This document shows, piece by piece, positions 9,396-20,342 of a stretch of 64,000 bases of DNA; the stretch's first letter is position 1, and each line of letters opens with the position of its first letter. The stretch lies in the NCBI GenBank assembly GCA_000145985.1, contig CP002098.1, positions 1,592,501-1,656,500 of the forward strand. Direction: 5' to 3'. This DNA comes from Ignisphaera aggregans DSM 17230. Its GTDB lineage: Archaea; Thermoproteota; Thermoprotei_A; Sulfolobales; Ignisphaeraceae. The position numbers and the translations under genes were made by a program. Below the pieces are notes generated by a model. The model was not told the DNA's origin and did not search any database. It worked only from the letters and a program-made list of their open reading frames with translations.

Positions 9396-9528
9396 CGATA
9401 CCTAGGGCACTAGAGCTCTAATTCTAATTAATAGTGTTTATCCATTAGCGAATCCTAATATGTAATGGTATCTCAATGTAATGACAGCTGATCTAGATAT
9501 TAAACTGTTATAAACTCGATAAGATGTT

Positions 9529-9912
9529 GTGATACCGGTACTCAGAATGGCTATAGTTAAGGCTAAAATTCTCATCAAAGGATTCAGAGGCTTTGCAGAG
9601 GAAACAGCGCTCGTAGATACTGGATCAACTTATACTCTCATCGATAGAAGTCTCGCTGAAGAAATAGATGTTAAAGTGGTGGACAAGAAGGTAAAACTTG
9701 TAGTTGCTGACGACCATTAGGTTGTCGGTAACTTAGCTGTGGTCAACGAGATTGTTATTGAAGATGAAGCGCTTCCCTATGCTCATGTAGTTGTAGTGGA
9801 GATCCCCAAGAGGTTAGCTGAAAGACTCGAAGGATTGGGACTCTCAGGGAGAGTTATAGTTGGACTTCTAACATTAGGGGCACTAGGTTTAATTCCTGAT
9901 GTGGTAGCCTGA
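9529..9912 (+). pseudogene. Clan AA (retropepsin-like) aspartyl protease gene interrupted by an in-frame TAG
   Basis: The first 63 codons carry the active-site motif of single-domain aspartyl proteases, ALVDTGSTYTLIDRSLAEEI. After the TAG at 9718-9720 the same frame continues open for 63 more codons with the expected second half (VVGNLAVVNEIVIEDEAL, then RVIVGLLTLGALGLIPD) and ends at TGA 9910-9912. The whole would be about 127 residues, the usual size for archaeal members near toxin genes. The simplest reading is one nonsense mutation. The start may be GTG 9529 or ATG 9547. By eye, base composition is richer in G+C than the neighbouring operons, which suggests transfer. Cellular role of the family is unknown. 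Confidence 0.75.
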
Positions 9913-9969
9913 AGATTGAAGAATGTTGGAGCTCTATTAATATAACGATCTATAATCATCAGCTTTGCA

Positions 9970-10383
9970 CTATGCTATTAGATGTACATGTATCCCTAGT
10001 CTAGTTGCCACCTCAGCTTGCTTTCTATCGCTCGTAATCATGGGGGCTCCAAGTCTTTGTGCTTGTGCTATATATAGTGCATCATAGAGCGTTATACCCT
10101 CTTGTAAAGCTATCTCTAATGCTGATTGAACATACTTTATCTCAGGTTCTACAACTATTACCTCTGTCTCTATAAGCCTTAGAAATGCCTGGAAAAGCTT
10201 GAGAACAGTAGTTGTATCCACAACTTTCTTCAAGCTATGCTTCCATAGAGCATTTCCAACCTCTTTTACAACATGATCTACAGAGTAAAGAGGTCTCATC
10301 TCCCTTATATAAAATGCTACTCTGTCCCAACCCTCCTCATGCAGAATATACTTCACAAGTGCAGAAGCGTCAACCACTATCAC
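9970..10383 (-). CDS. vapC: VapC-family toxin, PIN-domain ribonuclease
   Basis: A 137-residue PIN domain. The four conserved acidic positions are seen in MIVVDASALVKY (Asp5), DHVVKEVGNALW (Glu), ITLYDALYIAQA (Asp) and MITSDRKQ (Asp). PIN toxins are Mg-dependent RNases held inactive by their antitoxin. The GTG start at 10383 overlaps the antitoxin gene by 14 bases, the typical toxin-antitoxin layout. RNA target unknown. Confidence 0.9.
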   Translation of the reverse strand: MIVVDASALVKYILHEEGWDRVAFYIREMRPLYSVDHVVKEVGNALWKHSLKKVVDTTTVLKLFQAFLRLIETEVIVVEPEIKYVQSALEIALQEGITLYDALYIAQAQRLGAPMITSDRKQAEVATRLGIHVHLIA

Positions 10384-10600
10384 GATCTTCCCTCACATAC
10401 CTTGCGGCTGTCCCCGAAGATGTTTTGGGGAGACTCTTTATGATGTTCTCTAGATCCTCTATAGCCCTCTTCTGCTCAAACTCTTTAATCCGCATTTCAA
10501 CAAATTTCCTCAACTCTTCACTCCAATTGATGTAGCTACGAAGCTGATCCATCTTCTCTTTCAACTCTTTAGGAACTCTGAATGAGATTGTTACACTCAT
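10370..10600 (-). CDS. vapB: VapB-type antitoxin, ribbon-helix-helix
   Basis: A 76-residue protein. The N-terminal MSVTISFRVPKELKEKMDQL fits a ribbon-helix-helix (CopG/VapB-like) DNA-binding unit; the charged C-terminal half (EDLENIIKSLPKTSSGTAA) would wrap the toxin. It probably represses its own promoter and neutralises the PIN toxin encoded just downstream. ATG 10600 is preferred to GTG 10609 because the RHH strand begins right after it. Confidence 0.85.
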   Translation of the reverse strand: MSVTISFRVPKELKEKMDQLRSYINWSEELRKFVEMRIKEFEQKRAIEDLENIIKSLPKTSSGTAARYVREDRDSG

Positions 10601-10899
10601 AGTAACCACATAATATAGTTATGTAGTACAGATTTTAAAGCTTTCGTAATATGTGATCGTAGACTAAATAGAGCTATAGCTACAATTCTCTATATCACTG
10701 CATTAGAATGGTGTACCAATACATCAAAACCTCATCTATTTTCAGGATGATGTATATCTAGGATTATGAGCTCTACATTGAATATTGATTAGACCAAATA
10801 TTTGTTAAGAGATCCTATAGTGATATGAAAAATAATAAGGTTTAGTGATCTAATCCTTATCCCAAGGATATAAAGCTGTTCCATAGCTATGTATTGCTG
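10601..10899. other. Gene-free stretch between vapB and leuD
   Basis: About 300 AT-rich bases. They hold the vapB promoter region (AT-rich just after 10609) and the downstream region of leuD. I see no convincing small gene, hairpin or repeat. Confidence 0.6.
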
Positions 10900-11394
10900 T
10901 TATGTATTAGATGTCTTGGAGTAGCTCTTTAGATACTCTATCAATCCTCCTTTCTTTAGTATCTCTAGAGCCATACCTGTTATTCCTTTGCATCTAATTA
11001 CTTTGTTGTTCAGCCTTACTTCTCCTGTCTCTATATTAACCTCTACTTCATCTCCATCCTTTACCTCTTTTGATATCTCTGGACATACTATTACAGGAAG
11101 TCCATTGTTTATAGCATTTCTATAGAATATCCTTGCAAATGACTCTGCTATAACAGCTCTTACCCCTGCTGCCTTTATCGCTATAGCTGCTTGTTCTCTT
11201 GATGAACCCATTCCAAATACCTTTCCAGCTACTATGATAGCTCCATTTGCCTTTTTATAGAATTCTGGGTCTATAGATTCAAATACATGTTGTGCTAGAT
11301 AGTTGGGATCTGTATACTTTAGATGTTTAGCAGGTATAATTACATCTGTATCTATCTTATCCCCAAGCTTTATGACTCTACCCCTTACTATCAT
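10900..11394 (-). CDS. leuD: 3-isopropylmalate dehydratase small subunit
   Basis: A 164-residue swivel-domain subunit that pairs with LeuC to isomerise 2- to 3-isopropylmalate in leucine synthesis. Motifs: [15 protein letters not shown] (the substrate-specificity loop follows IIPAKH), [11 protein letters not shown] and [15 protein letters not shown]. The loop differs from that of the second small subunit in this window ([11 protein letters not shown]), which supports different substrates. The ATG overlaps the leuC stop by four bases (ATGA), so the two are translated together. Confidence 0.88.
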   Translation of the reverse strand: MIVRGRVIKLGDKIDTDVIIPAKHLKYTDPNYLAQHVFESIDPEFYKKANGAIIVAGKVFGMGSSREQAAIAIKAAGVRAVIAESFARIFYRNAINNGLPVIVCPEISKEVKDGDEVEVNIETGEVRLNNKVIRCKGITGMALEILKKGGLIEYLKSYSKTSNT

Positions 11395-12635
11395 ATTACA
11401 TCACCTGGTTCAGCTATCTTTCCCAGGACGGCTGTTGCTGCTGCTACTGATGGTCCAGAGAGATATATTTTTGCTTGAGGACTTCCCATTCTACCAATAA
11501 AGTTTCTATTTATTGTTGCAACAACTGTTTCACCAGGTGCTGTAACACCAAAGTGTCCACCTATACATGGTCCACATGTGCCATAGGTAACTATACAGCC
11601 TGCTTCTACAAGTGTCTGTATATATCCTAGCTCCATAGCCTTTACAAATATCTTCCATGAAGCTGGTATAACTATACATCTAGTTTTAACCTTCTTTCCT
11701 TTCATAATCTTTGCAGCTATCTCTAAATCGCTAAGCCTTCCATTTGTGCAAGAACCTATAAATACATAGTCTACATCTATACCCTCAACCTCTGAAACAC
11801 TCTTAACATTATCTACACTATGTGGAGCTGCAACAAGGAGTTCGACCTTATCTAACTCAACTGTATACTCATCTACATACTCAGCATCGTTATCAGGTTG
11901 AATAATATTTGGTGTATATCCCCTCTCACTCTCAATAAATCTCTTCGTCTCTTCATCAGGTACAAACATAAGTGTATCTGCATTCATCTCTATACCCATA
12001 TTAGCAACAGTAGCTCTATAATCCATTGGAAAATCTGTTCCATTCTTAACAAATACCTCTATAGACATACCATTAAAGTAATCAGCTTTGAAAACCCTTA
12101 GAATCTCTAAAGCAACATCCTTACCAGTTACCCATTCCCTAAGCCTTCCATCTAAAACAATTTTAAATGGCTGTGGAACTACTAGCCACGTCTTACCAGT
12201 AAGAACTGCTGCAGCTATATCACTAGCACCCATACCTTGTGCAAATGCTCCTAGAGCACCAGATGTTGTTGTATGGCTATCAGCAGCAATAACAAATTGA
12301 CCAGGTAGAACATATTTCTCTATTAACACCTGGTGTAGTATCCCATATCCACCATCATGGAAATTTGAAATTTTGTGAAGCTTAACAAACTCTCTTATAC
12401 TCTTTTGAATCTCTGCACTTCTAACATCTGGTGGAGGTACTAGATGGTCAAATGCTATCACTAAGTTATCAACTCTATGAATTTTCATACCAACCTTCTC
12501 GATAACCTCTATAACATGATAACCTGTTAAATCGTGAAATGCTACAAGATCTACATTGGCTTCTATAACATCGCCTGGAGATACCTTTCTACCAGATGCT
12601 CTACTAAGTATCTTTTCTGTTAATGTGAGTCCCAT
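11391..12635 (-). CDS. leuC: 3-isopropylmalate dehydratase large subunit
   Basis: A 414-residue aconitase-family subunit with a 4Fe-4S cluster. The three cluster cysteines are visible in [10 protein letters not shown] and [12 protein letters not shown]; other motifs are [12 protein letters not shown] and [19 protein letters not shown]. Assigned to leucine rather than lysine because a second homologous pair lies with homoisocitrate dehydrogenase at 60-63 kb, while this one is not near lysine genes. This is an inference; both families are very close. The promoter is in the gap shared with transketolase. Confidence 0.87.
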   Translation of the reverse strand: MGLTLTEKILSRASGRKVSPGDVIEANVDLVAFHDLTGYHVIEVIEKVGMKIHRVDNLVIAFDHLVPPPDVRSAEIQKSIREFVKLHKISNFHDGGYGILHQVLIEKYVLPGQFVIAADSHTTTSGALGAFAQGMGASDIAAAVLTGKTWLVVPQPFKIVLDGRLREWVTGKDVALEILRVFKADYFNGMSIEVFVKNGTDFPMDYRATVANMGIEMNADTLMFVPDEETKRFIESERGYTPNIIQPDNDAEYVDEYTVELDKVELLVAAPHSVDNVKSVSEVEGIDVDYVFIGSCTNGRLSDLEIAAKIMKGKKVKTRCIVIPASWKIFVKAMELGYIQTLVEAGCIVTYGTCGPCIGGHFGVTAPGETVVATINRNFIGRMGSPQAKIYLSGPSVAAATAVLGKIAEPGDVI

Positions 12636-12793
12636 AGTTCATCCCTCTAAATGCTATTATACCTAGACTAAAAATGTTTTATATGATAAACATACTATAT
12701 GGTTAAATCTATTTAAAGAGGTATAAAAGCGTAAAGCTTATAAAAGTCTGCTATTACATATAGATAATGTCGGTGTAGGGAAATGGAATTCCA
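12636..12793. promoter_or_regulatory. Divergent promoter region, leuCD / transketolase-shikimate operon
   Basis: On the plus strand cttataaaag (about 12738-12747) is a good TATA box for the transketolase gene, with an earlier tatttaaag near 12710. On the minus strand the reverse complement of ttttatatg (about 12677-12685) suits leuC. No clear operator was seen. Confidence 0.5.
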
Positions 12794-13627
12794 ATGGTGA
12801 AGGTAGATGCAGCTCCAATATTAAATAAACCTAGTTTAGAGGATATAAATAGTATAGAAGCAGTTGCAAATTCTATAAGAAGATCCCTCATAATAATGCA
12901 TAAACATGAAAAATTCCTTCACATGGGCTCATCGCTTAGTAGCGTAGATATTATAGCAACACTAATGTTTAGATATATCAATAGAAATGGTGATCCTCTA
13001 AATAGAGACTGGTTCATTTTGAGTAAAGGACATGCTGCGCCAACACTATATGCAGCATTAGCAGAACTAGGTCTTATTCCAAAGGAGGAGCTTATTAAGA
13101 TTCAAAGTATCGACTCTATTCTTCAGGGACATCCAGAGATTTCTATACCTGGTGTAGATATGTCTACAGGAAGCCTTGGACAAGGCATAAGTTTTGCTGT
13201 GGGCATAGCTGCATGGATTAAGTCTAGAGGTGGTAGGGGTAGGGTATATGTGCTTATGGGTGATGGTGAACAGGATGAGGGCCAAGTATGGGAGGCTATA
13301 ACACATGCAGCTACATTAAAACTTGATAACCTTATAGTTATAATAGATGCAAATGGATTCCAACTCGATGGAAAAGTAGATGAAGTTAAACCAAAACCCT
13401 ATTTACCATTTGTATGGAAAGCTATTGGATGGAGGGTGCTATGGTGTGATGGTCATGATATAGCTAGTATTATGACTGCTATAGAAGAGGCTTTAGAATC
13501 TGATAGACCTACAGTAATATTTGCTAAGACGATTCGTGGCTATGGATTAAAACATATTGAGAATACAGATAAACAGAGGGTAGAGGATATAGAGGATGTT
13601 AAAGACTTCGACAATAACAATGCGTGA
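12794..13627 (+). CDS. Transketolase, N-terminal (ThDP-binding) subunit
   Basis: A 277-residue half transketolase. The thiamine-diphosphate motif is seen as [18 protein letters not shown] ending in LIVIIDANG, and [12 protein letters not shown] and MSTGSLGQG match the family. Many archaea encode transketolase as two polypeptides. In this operon the likely job is to supply erythrose 4-phosphate for DAHP synthase, one of the few routes in archaea lacking the oxidative pentose phosphate pathway. Head gene of the shikimate operon; its end overlaps the C-terminal subunit. Confidence 0.94.
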   Translation: MVKVDAAPILNKPSLEDINSIEAVANSIRRSLIIMHKHEKFLHMGSSLSSVDIIATLMFRYINRNGDPLNRDWFILSKGHAAPTLYAALAELGLIPKEELIKIQSIDSILQGHPEISIPGVDMSTGSLGQGISFAVGIAAWIKSRGGRGRVYVLMGDGEQDEGQVWEAITHAATLKLDNLIVIIDANGFQLDGKVDEVKPKPYLPFVWKAIGWRVLWCDGHDIASIMTAIEEALESDRPTVIFAKTIRGYGLKHIENTDKQRVEDIEDVKDFDNNNA

Positions 13628-14555
13628 TGCTGTTGGAAAAATACTTGAGGAGATAGGCGAAGAGGATAAAGATGTCGTTGTTATAACGGCTGATGTAGGT
13701 AAAGCTACTAGGGTCTATAGATATGGAGAGAAATTTCCAGATAGATACTATAATGTGGGTATAGCTGAACAACATCTAATAGGATTTGCCTCTGGTCTTG
13801 CAGCCGTAGGTGCAAAACCTGTTGTAGTAGCATTTGCTGTATTTCTAATGAGGGCATGGGAACAGATAAGAAATAGTGTTGCGAGAATGAATCTAAATGT
13901 AAAGATTATAGGTACTCATTCAGGTTTTAGTGATCATGCTGATGGATCTAGCCACCAGACATTTGAGGATATAGCTCTAATGAGAGTTTTACCAAATATG
14001 AATGTTGTTGTACCTGCAGATGTATTTGACATTGAAAGGAGTTTGAGAAGCATTATACTGGAGGTCAAGGGCCCTACATATTATCGTATAGGTAGAGATT
14101 ATTCACCAATTATAACGGAGGGATACGACTATAAGTTTAGCCTTGGGAAAGCATATGTACTTAGGGATGGATATGATGTAACTATTATTGGTGCTGGAGT
14201 AGTTCTATACGACGCGTTAGTTGCTGCTAAAGAGCTTGAGAAAATGGGTATAAGTGCTACTGTAATTAATTTACTGAGTGTAAAGCCTATAGATGTTGAG
14301 ACTATAGAGATGTATGCTAGGAAGACTGGAAGGATTGTGGTTGTCGAGGAGCATATGGTCTATGGTGGTATAGGTAGTGCTGTAGCAGAGGTTCTTGTAG
14401 AAAGATATCCTGTTCCAATGAGGTTTATAGGGATGAAGACTTTTGGAAGATCTGCGAAAAGTGTGAGAGAGCTTCTTGATTTCTATAACATTAACTCTAA
14501 GGCTATAGTTAGTAAATGTCTAGAGGTTCTAAGGTATGGAGATAGAAGATCTTAG
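13596..14555 (+). CDS. Transketolase, C-terminal (pyrimidine-binding) subunit
   Basis: A 319-residue partner of the preceding gene. The ThDP-activating Glu is in [19 protein letters not shown], and the transketolase C-domain follows ([19 protein letters not shown]). The start could be ATG 13596 (GAGG in front) or ATG 13620, which overlaps the upstream stop; I list the longer one. Its last 20 bases overlap the tyrA fusion gene. Confidence 0.94.
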   Translation: MLKTSTITMRDAVGKILEEIGEEDKDVVVITADVGKATRVYRYGEKFPDRYYNVGIAEQHLIGFASGLAAVGAKPVVVAFAVFLMRAWEQIRNSVARMNLNVKIIGTHSGFSDHADGSSHQTFEDIALMRVLPNMNVVVPADVFDIERSLRSIILEVKGPTYYRIGRDYSPIITEGYDYKFSLGKAYVLRDGYDVTIIGAGVVLYDALVAAKELEKMGISATVINLLSVKPIDVETIEMYARKTGRIVVVEEHMVYGGIGSAVAEVLVERYPVPMRFIGMKTFGRSAKSVRELLDFYNINSKAIVSKCLEVLRYGDRRS

Positions 14556-15588
14556 AAAGGAGATAGAGGAGATAGATAGGGAGATAATAAAGTATTTAGC
14601 TAAAAGGTTGGATATTGTAAAGAAGATAGGGAGATTGAAGATTGAAGAGGGGAAAAGTGCTTCAGACGATGAGAGAGAACTCTATGTAAAGAACTACTGG
14701 AGAGAACTATCAACTATATATGGTGTTCCAGTAGAGATGGCAAAAGAACTCATAGAGATAATAATAAAGTATTCTAAGTATATACAGCTAAAGAATTCTC
14801 AAAATTCTGATTCAAGAACTATAACCTTTATTGGATATGGCCGTATGGGAAAACTGCTAGCGCTATACTCTATAAGGGCAGGTCATAGGGTCATTATCAC
14901 TGGTAGAGATCCTGAGAAGGCATATAGTGTTGCGAGAGAGGTTGGAGGTTTAGTGCTAGATATTGGTGAAGCTATAGAGAGGGGGGAATTCATAGTTTTA
15001 GCACTATCGCTAGAAGCATTTAGGGATGGCTATATAGATAGAATTTCAAGATTATTTAAAGAGAAGATAGTTATGGATATACTATCATCAAAAACCCCTG
15101 TTTTTAGCCATATGGAGGAATTGTCTATGAGGTATGGCTTTATATATATATCTACGCATCCACTCTTTGGACCTCAGACAACACCTATAGGTGAAAAGAT
15201 AGCTGTAATACCTTCTAAGACAGGTGTTAGCTATGTTGATGATGTATGTAAACTATGGAGATCTATAGGCCTTGATCCAATAGTTATAGATGTTGAAACA
15301 CATGAAAAGGCTATGGCGGTAGTACAGGTTTTGACACATCTATATCTACTAGCTTTTCAACAATCATTAGAGGAATTATCAAGAGAACTTGGTGTAGATC
15401 CATATATACTCTCAACACCAACATTTAGAGATCTTATGAATGTTATCAGAAGATTGAATAATATAAAGGATGTTGTTTTAGAGATCCAAAAATCAAATCT
15501 TTTTTCAGAGATGGTTAGATCTAGAGCTCTCTCCATATTCATGGAAATAGTTCATAAATTAGGTGATAAACATGCTCTTCATAGTTAA
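14536..15588 (+). CDS. tyrA: Chorismate mutase-prephenate dehydrogenase fusion
   Basis: A 350-residue bifunctional enzyme. Residues 1 to about 90 are an AroQ chorismate mutase helix bundle ([30 protein letters not shown]). From about residue 95 a Rossmann domain begins ([14 protein letters not shown]), followed by the TyrA motif STHPLFGPQ. It converts chorismate to prephenate and on towards tyrosine. No ACT domain is seen, so tyrosine feedback is not obvious. No prephenate dehydratase gene lies in the window. Confidence 0.92.
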   Translation: MEIEDLRKEIEEIDREIIKYLAKRLDIVKKIGRLKIEEGKSASDDERELYVKNYWRELSTIYGVPVEMAKELIEIIIKYSKYIQLKNSQNSDSRTITFIGYGRMGKLLALYSIRAGHRVIITGRDPEKAYSVAREVGGLVLDIGEAIERGEFIVLALSLEAFRDGYIDRISRLFKEKIVMDILSSKTPVFSHMEELSMRYGFIYISTHPLFGPQTTPIGEKIAVIPSKTGVSYVDDVCKLWRSIGLDPIVIDVETHEKAMAVVQVLTHLYLLAFQQSLEELSRELGVDPYILSTPTFRDLMNVIRRLNNIKDVVLEIQKSNLFSEMVRSRALSIFMEIVHKLGDKHALHS

Positions 15589-16564
15589 GGAAAACCACGA
15601 TATATCTTCCTTATTAGAGAAGATAAGAATGGCTTCAGCCTCATATAAAGTAGTTGATATATATGGCAAGAGAATTGTTATTGCATGGCCAGATAACCTT
15701 GTTGAAAATATTGAGGATATATCTATAGATGCTAAGATAAGGGTTAGAAAACCATATTATCTTGTTTCAAATGAGTGGAAGAGCGGTAAAACTATTGTTA
15801 ATGTTGGTGGTGTAGAGATAGGAGGTTCTAGAATAGTTGTTGCAGCAGGCCCCTGTGCTGTAGAGGATGAAGATATACTTATGGAGATTGCAAAAGCTGT
15901 TAAAAGAGCAGGTGCATCTATTCTAAGGGGTGGAGCATATAAGCCTAGGACAAGTCCATATAGTTTCCAAGGCCTTGGTGAAAAAGGTCTTAAGATTCTT
16001 AAGAGAGTTTCAGAAGCTGTTGGTCTACCTGTAGTTACTGAGGTTATGGATACAAGGGATGTGGAGCTTGTTAAGAGCTATGCTGATATGATTCAAATAG
16101 GTGCTAGGAATAGCCAAAACTTTACTCTACTTCGAGAGGTTGGAAGAGCTAAAATACCTGTACTACTAAAGAGAGGTTTTGGTATGACTGTTGAGGAGTG
16201 GCTTCTAGCTGCAGAGTATATACTCTCTGAAGGTAATGGTGATGTAGTTCTATGTGAGAGGGGTATAAGGACCTTTGAAAAGAGTACTAGATTTACAATA
16301 GATATTGGTGGAATGGTTATAGCCAAGATGCAGACCCATCTACCAATAGCTGCTGATCCAAGTCATCCAGCAGGTAATAGAGATCTTGTAGAGCCTCTAG
16401 CTTTAGCAGCTATTGTAGCTGGTGCTGATATGCTTATTGTAGAGGTTCATGCAAATCCCTCTAAAGCTCTAAGTGATTCAGAACAACAGCTAACAGTGGA
16501 AATGTTTGAAAAGCTTATGAAGAGATTGAAGGCTGTTGCAGAAGCTATTGGTAGATCTATATGA
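15572..16564 (+). CDS. aroF: DAHP synthase, type I-beta, with ferredoxin-like N-terminal domain
   Basis: First step of the shikimate pathway, joining PEP and erythrose 4-phosphate. It has 330 residues. About 65 N-terminal residues form the ferredoxin-like extension known from Thermotoga-type enzymes, where it mediates Tyr/Phe feedback. The TIM barrel shows GGAYKPRTSPYSFQGLG, IQIGARNSQNF, PVLLKRGFG, LCERGIRTFE and DPSHPAGNRD. ATG 15572 is preferred to GTG 15563 because AGGTGA lies 5 bases upstream. The gene overlaps tyrA, and aroB by four bases. Confidence 0.94.
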   Translation: MLFIVKENHDISSLLEKIRMASASYKVVDIYGKRIVIAWPDNLVENIEDISIDAKIRVRKPYYLVSNEWKSGKTIVNVGGVEIGGSRIVVAAGPCAVEDEDILMEIAKAVKRAGASILRGGAYKPRTSPYSFQGLGEKGLKILKRVSEAVGLPVVTEVMDTRDVELVKSYADMIQIGARNSQNFTLLREVGRAKIPVLLKRGFGMTVEEWLLAAEYILSEGNGDVVLCERGIRTFEKSTRFTIDIGGMVIAKMQTHLPIAADPSHPAGNRDLVEPLALAAIVAGADMLIVEVHANPSKALSDSEQQLTVEMFEKLMKRLKAVAEAIGRSI

Positions 16565-17625
16565 GGTGTATAGAGGAAGATATATGTTGTAATAGGACTA
16601 AGATATTCATAGGCAGAAACATTATTGAGGTATTAAGGGAATATATAGATGGAAAAGCATTGATACTTAGACAGAGAGTCATAGATCCCAACAGAATTGT
16701 TAATATCCTTAGGGATAGGAATATATATGAAGTTGTATTAGATGGTGGTGAAAGAGATAAGGATATTAGCAATGTTATGAATATAGTAAGGATACTATAT
16801 GAAAAAGGCTTTCAGAGGAGAGACCATATAGTCGCTGTTGGTGGTGGGACTCTAACTGATGTAGCTGGATTTGTAGCCTCTATATATCTAAGAGGAATAA
16901 ACCTTGTAAATATTCCAACAACATTATTGGGCATGGTAGACGCAGCTATAGGTGGTAAAAATGGTGTTAATCTTGGAGATATGAAAAATGCTTTAGGAAC
17001 ATTCTATCAACCATCTATAATAGTATCAGATCTAGAGTTTCTAGATACATTACCAGATGAGGAAATGGTTAATGGTATGGCTGAAGTCATAAAATACGCT
17101 GTTGTTATGGATAGAGAGCTCTATACATTTCTTAAGAAGTCATATGATAGATTCTTTAATAGAGATTATGATGTGATAGAGGATATAGTATATAGATCAG
17201 CGATAGATAAGCTTTCTATAGTTAAACAAGATCCATATGAGTTAAAGGGTATTAGGAGTGTTCTAAATTTCGGCCATACAATAGGACATGCAATTGAAGT
17301 CTCTACAAAGTTTAGTATAAGTCATGGGAAGGCTGTTGCTATTGGAATGGTGTGCGAGTCTATGCTTGGTATAGAACTTGGGGTATCTCCTAAAGATATT
17401 TTAGAGGAGGTGATACATATGTTAAAACTGTATAGACTTCCCACAAATGTTAAAGAACTTGGGATAGATATAGATAGAGATTTAGCACTTTATGCAGTTA
17501 CAAGGGATAAGAAGAGTCGTGGAGCAGAGATACTTATGCCTCTACCAGTTGAGCTAGGTAAATGGGATTTATTTAGAGTGGATATAGAGTTTGTGAAGAG
17601 TGTGTTTATAAAGTGTCTTGGATAG
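16561..17625 (+). CDS. aroB: 3-dehydroquinate synthase
   Basis: An NAD- and metal-dependent enzyme that cyclises DAHP to 3-dehydroquinate. It has 354 residues. Visible motifs: VGGGTLTDVAGFVASIYLRG, NIPTTLLGMVDAAIGGKNGV, the metal-ligand Glu in NGMAEVIKYA, and the His ligands in LNFGHTIGHAIE and SHGKAVAIGM. So the organism uses the DAHP route, not the methanogen-type route. ATGA overlap with aroF. Confidence 0.96.
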   Translation: MRCIEEDICCNRTKIFIGRNIIEVLREYIDGKALILRQRVIDPNRIVNILRDRNIYEVVLDGGERDKDISNVMNIVRILYEKGFQRRDHIVAVGGGTLTDVAGFVASIYLRGINLVNIPTTLLGMVDAAIGGKNGVNLGDMKNALGTFYQPSIIVSDLEFLDTLPDEEMVNGMAEVIKYAVVMDRELYTFLKKSYDRFFNRDYDVIEDIVYRSAIDKLSIVKQDPYELKGIRSVLNFGHTIGHAIEVSTKFSISHGKAVAIGMVCESMLGIELGVSPKDILEEVIHMLKLYRLPTNVKELGIDIDRDLALYAVTRDKKSRGAEILMPLPVELGKWDLFRVDIEFVKSVFIKCLG

Positions 17626-18413
17626 ATGCTTCAACAAAACTATATGGTGTTCTAGGAAAGAATATCTTCTATACACTTTCACCAGCAATACATAACTATA
17701 TATTTAGAGAGATTAGCTATAATGCTGTATATCTAGCTTTTGATGTATCTGAAGATAAGTTTGACATTATTGGGAGAGCTCTTATTGAGTTATGTGAAGG
17801 CTTTAATATTACGATACCATATAAGGAGAGGATAATGGGTTTTCTCTATAGCTTAGATAGATCAGCTGAAGTTGTTGGTGCTGTAAATACTGTTTATAGG
17901 GGTAGGGGATATAATACGGATTACCTAGCTCTACTAAGTATACTGAAGAGATACTCCAATGTTTTGAGGGGATCTATATGCTATATATATGGTGCTGGAG
18001 GTGCTTCGAAAGCCTCAGCTGTCGCTTTATATGAATATGGATGTGAGGTTCACATAGTTAATAGATCCTTAGAAAGAGCACAGCATATGGCGCACTATCT
18101 ATCTAGATATGGAATAGATATACATATTGATAGTGATTGTTCTAAGAAAAGAGATGTTATTGTCAATGCTACTCCAAACCCATCTATAGTGCCAGATAAA
18201 TGTCTAGATGGTGTAAGTCTAGTTATAGAGTTTGTCTATAACCCAATTGAGACAAGTCTCATTAAAAGGGCTAAGACAAGGGGTGTAGAGTTTATAGATG
18301 GGCTAAAAATACTTATTAAACAAGCTCTTGAGGCTCAGAGGATTTGGCTTGGAATAGATTTTCCTGAAGAAAAGGTTTTGGAGTATCTCTATGCCAGGAA
18401 ACTCATTCGGTAA
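17613..18413 (+). CDS. aroE: Shikimate dehydrogenase
   Basis: Reduces 3-dehydroshikimate with NADPH. It has 266 residues. Substrate site: [10 protein letters not shown] and the catalytic Lys in [12 protein letters not shown]; catalytic Asp in [16 protein letters not shown]. The nucleotide fold is [16 protein letters not shown]. The start is GTG 17613, overlapping aroB by 13 bases; no ATG is available nearby in frame. The end overlaps aroC by 23 bases. Confidence 0.94.
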   Translation: MSWIDASTKLYGVLGKNIFYTLSPAIHNYIFREISYNAVYLAFDVSEDKFDIIGRALIELCEGFNITIPYKERIMGFLYSLDRSAEVVGAVNTVYRGRGYNTDYLALLSILKRYSNVLRGSICYIYGAGGASKASAVALYEYGCEVHIVNRSLERAQHMAHYLSRYGIDIHIDSDCSKKRDVIVNATPNPSIVPDKCLDGVSLVIEFVYNPIETSLIKRAKTRGVEFIDGLKILIKQALEAQRIWLGIDFPEEKVLEYLYARKLIR

Positions 18414-19563
18414 AATGTTTAGAATTACAACATTTGGGGAAAGCCATGGCCAAGCAATAGGTGTTGTTATAGATGGTGTTCCAGCTGGATTGCCATTGTC
18501 ATCTGAAGACATAGAATTTGAATTAAGGTTTAGGAGACCGGGATCTTTATATACATCACCAAGAGCTGAAAGTGATAAGATTGAGATTCTAAGTGGTGTA
18601 TTTAATGGTAGGACAACTGGTATGCCTATAACCATAATTGTTAGGAATATAGATGTAGATTCTTCATACTATGAAGAGATTAAATATACTCCAAGACCAG
18701 GGCATGCTGATCTACCATATATAATGAGATATGGTTTTGAGAATTGGGATTATAGAGGTGGTGGTAGGGCAAGTGGTAGGGAGACTGTTGCAAGGGTTAT
18801 AGCTGGTGCTATTGCTAAAAAACTTCTATTATCATTAGATACATGGATTGCTGGATGTATAAAGTCTCTTGGCAATATGGAGATAGAGGATGAGATTAGT
18901 TTTGAAGAGGCATTTAGATCTAGATGTAGTCCTCTAAAACCATGTAGTATAAGGTATGAGAATATGTTTAGAGAGTTGATAGAGAAGGCTATTAGTAGTG
19001 GTGATAGTGTTGGAGGTGTAGTGGAGGTCATAGTGAAGAATCCTCCAGTAGGTCTAGGAGAACCTGTTTTTGATAAGATTAAAGCTGATTTAGCTAAAGC
19101 AGTAATGTCTATACCTGGTGTAGTAGGTTTTGAAGTTGGCTTAGGATTTAAATATGCTAAACACTTTGGTTCTGAGGTTATGGACGAAATTATTGTTAGG
19201 GATGGAAGGTTTGGATGGAGATATAACTACTCTGGAGGAATACTAGGCGGAATAACTACTGGTGAACCAATTGTATTTAGATGTGCATTTAAACCAACAA
19301 GCTCTATTAGAATGCCTTATAAAACAGTTGATTTGAGAACAAATGAGGAGAGGATAATAGTTATAAAGGGGAGGCATGATCCATGTATAGCTATTAGAGG
19401 TGTAGCTGTGGTAGAAGCTATGACTGCAATAGTTCTTGTAGATCATGCAATTAGATCTGGGCTTATTCCCTCTGTAAGACTCTCTAACGATATTGTTAGT
19501 CTTATTGAAGATAGATGGAAGAGGTATAGAGAGGTATGTATGCATATGGAGGAGTTACGATAG
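18391..19563 (+). CDS. aroC: Chorismate synthase
   Basis: Uses reduced FMN to eliminate phosphate from EPSP and make chorismate, the branch point to TrpEG and TyrA. It has 390 residues. Signatures: [58 protein letters not shown] and [12 protein letters not shown]. Overlaps both neighbours. Confidence 0.96.
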   Translation: MPGNSFGKMFRITTFGESHGQAIGVVIDGVPAGLPLSSEDIEFELRFRRPGSLYTSPRAESDKIEILSGVFNGRTTGMPITIIVRNIDVDSSYYEEIKYTPRPGHADLPYIMRYGFENWDYRGGGRASGRETVARVIAGAIAKKLLLSLDTWIAGCIKSLGNMEIEDEISFEEAFRSRCSPLKPCSIRYENMFRELIEKAISSGDSVGGVVEVIVKNPPVGLGEPVFDKIKADLAKAVMSIPGVVGFEVGLGFKYAKHFGSEVMDEIIVRDGRFGWRYNYSGGILGGITTGEPIVFRCAFKPTSSIRMPYKTVDLRTNEERIIVIKGRHDPCIAIRGVAVVEAMTAIVLVDHAIRSGLIPSVRLSNDIVSLIEDRWKRYREVCMHMEELR

Positions 19564-20342
19564 TAAATGCTGTTCCAGCATGGCTAGGTTCTGCAATGGC
19601 TATAGATCTTAGGGTTAGGGTATATGTAGATATATGTAGACCTACAGAGATATGCTATTATCAATCCAAACTCGTTGAATATATAGTTAAGTACTTTATG
19701 AAGAAATATAATATCCCTAGAATCAAAGTTTATATATCTTCAGAAATTCCACCATCTAGTGGTTTGAAGAGTAGTAGTGCTGTATCAGTAGCATTGATAA
19801 GATGTATAACATCTAGATTCTCTATATATGAACCCTCTATCCCAAGACTAGCTGCAGAGCTTAGCCGATTAGCTGGAGTATCATTTACAGGTGCCCTAGA
19901 TGATGCATCAGCCTCCTACTACGGTGGAATAGTCTTTACAGATAATCTTAATATGAACATATTAAAGGTTTTAGATCTTCCAAAGGAGTATACCACAGTA
20001 TTGCTATTTCATGCTACTAGAAATCCTGTGGATGTTGATAGACTTAGGAGGTGTGCATATATGTTTAGAGATATCTTTGAGCTAGCCTATCAGGGAGAGA
20101 TATTTAGGGCTATGACCATGAATGGACTTTTAATAGCAAGACTCCTTGGATATAATGAGGATATTCCTAGGAAAGCTCTAGAGAAAGGTGCATTAGCAGC
20201 TGGTGTAAGTGGTAATGGGCCAACGATATTTGCTATAACTAGAAGGGGTGATGAGGGACCTATATATGAGTATTTCTCCCTATATGGATATACAAAGGTT
20301 GTTGATGTTATAGGTGTTGGTATGTATGAGAATAGTTATTGA
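19536..20342 (+). CDS. aroK: Shikimate kinase, archaeal GHMP-kinase type
   Basis: Phosphorylates shikimate. It has 268 residues and is unrelated to bacterial AroK: the ATP-binding glycine loop is the GHMP motif [17 protein letters not shown], preceded by [16 protein letters not shown] and followed by [14 protein letters not shown]. Position between aroC and aroA fixes the function well. Overlaps aroC by 28 bases and aroA by 17. Confidence 0.93.
   Translation: MYAYGGVTIVNAVPAWLGSAMAIDLRVRVYVDICRPTEICYYQSKLVEYIVKYFMKKYNIPRIKVYISSEIPPSSGLKSSSAVSVALIRCITSRFSIYEPSIPRLAAELSRLAGVSFTGALDDASASYYGGIVFTDNLNMNILKVLDLPKEYTTVLLFHATRNPVDVDRLRRCAYMFRDIFELAYQGEIFRAMTMNGLLIARLLGYNEDIPRKALEKGALAAGVSGNGPTIFAITRRGDEGPIYEYFSLYGYTKVVDVIGVGMYENSY

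Noticed and set aside
9718-9720. TAG as pyrrolysine or a programmed readthrough site
   Set aside because: No pyrrolysine genes are visible, crenarchaea are not known to use it, and nonsense mutation is simpler. Kept only as an unlikely alternative.
11391-12635. Gene conversion between the two LeuC-type genes
   Set aside because: The best-matching stretches (for example near 11754 and 62137) still differ at many positions over 90 bases; no identical tract like that in trpB2 was found.
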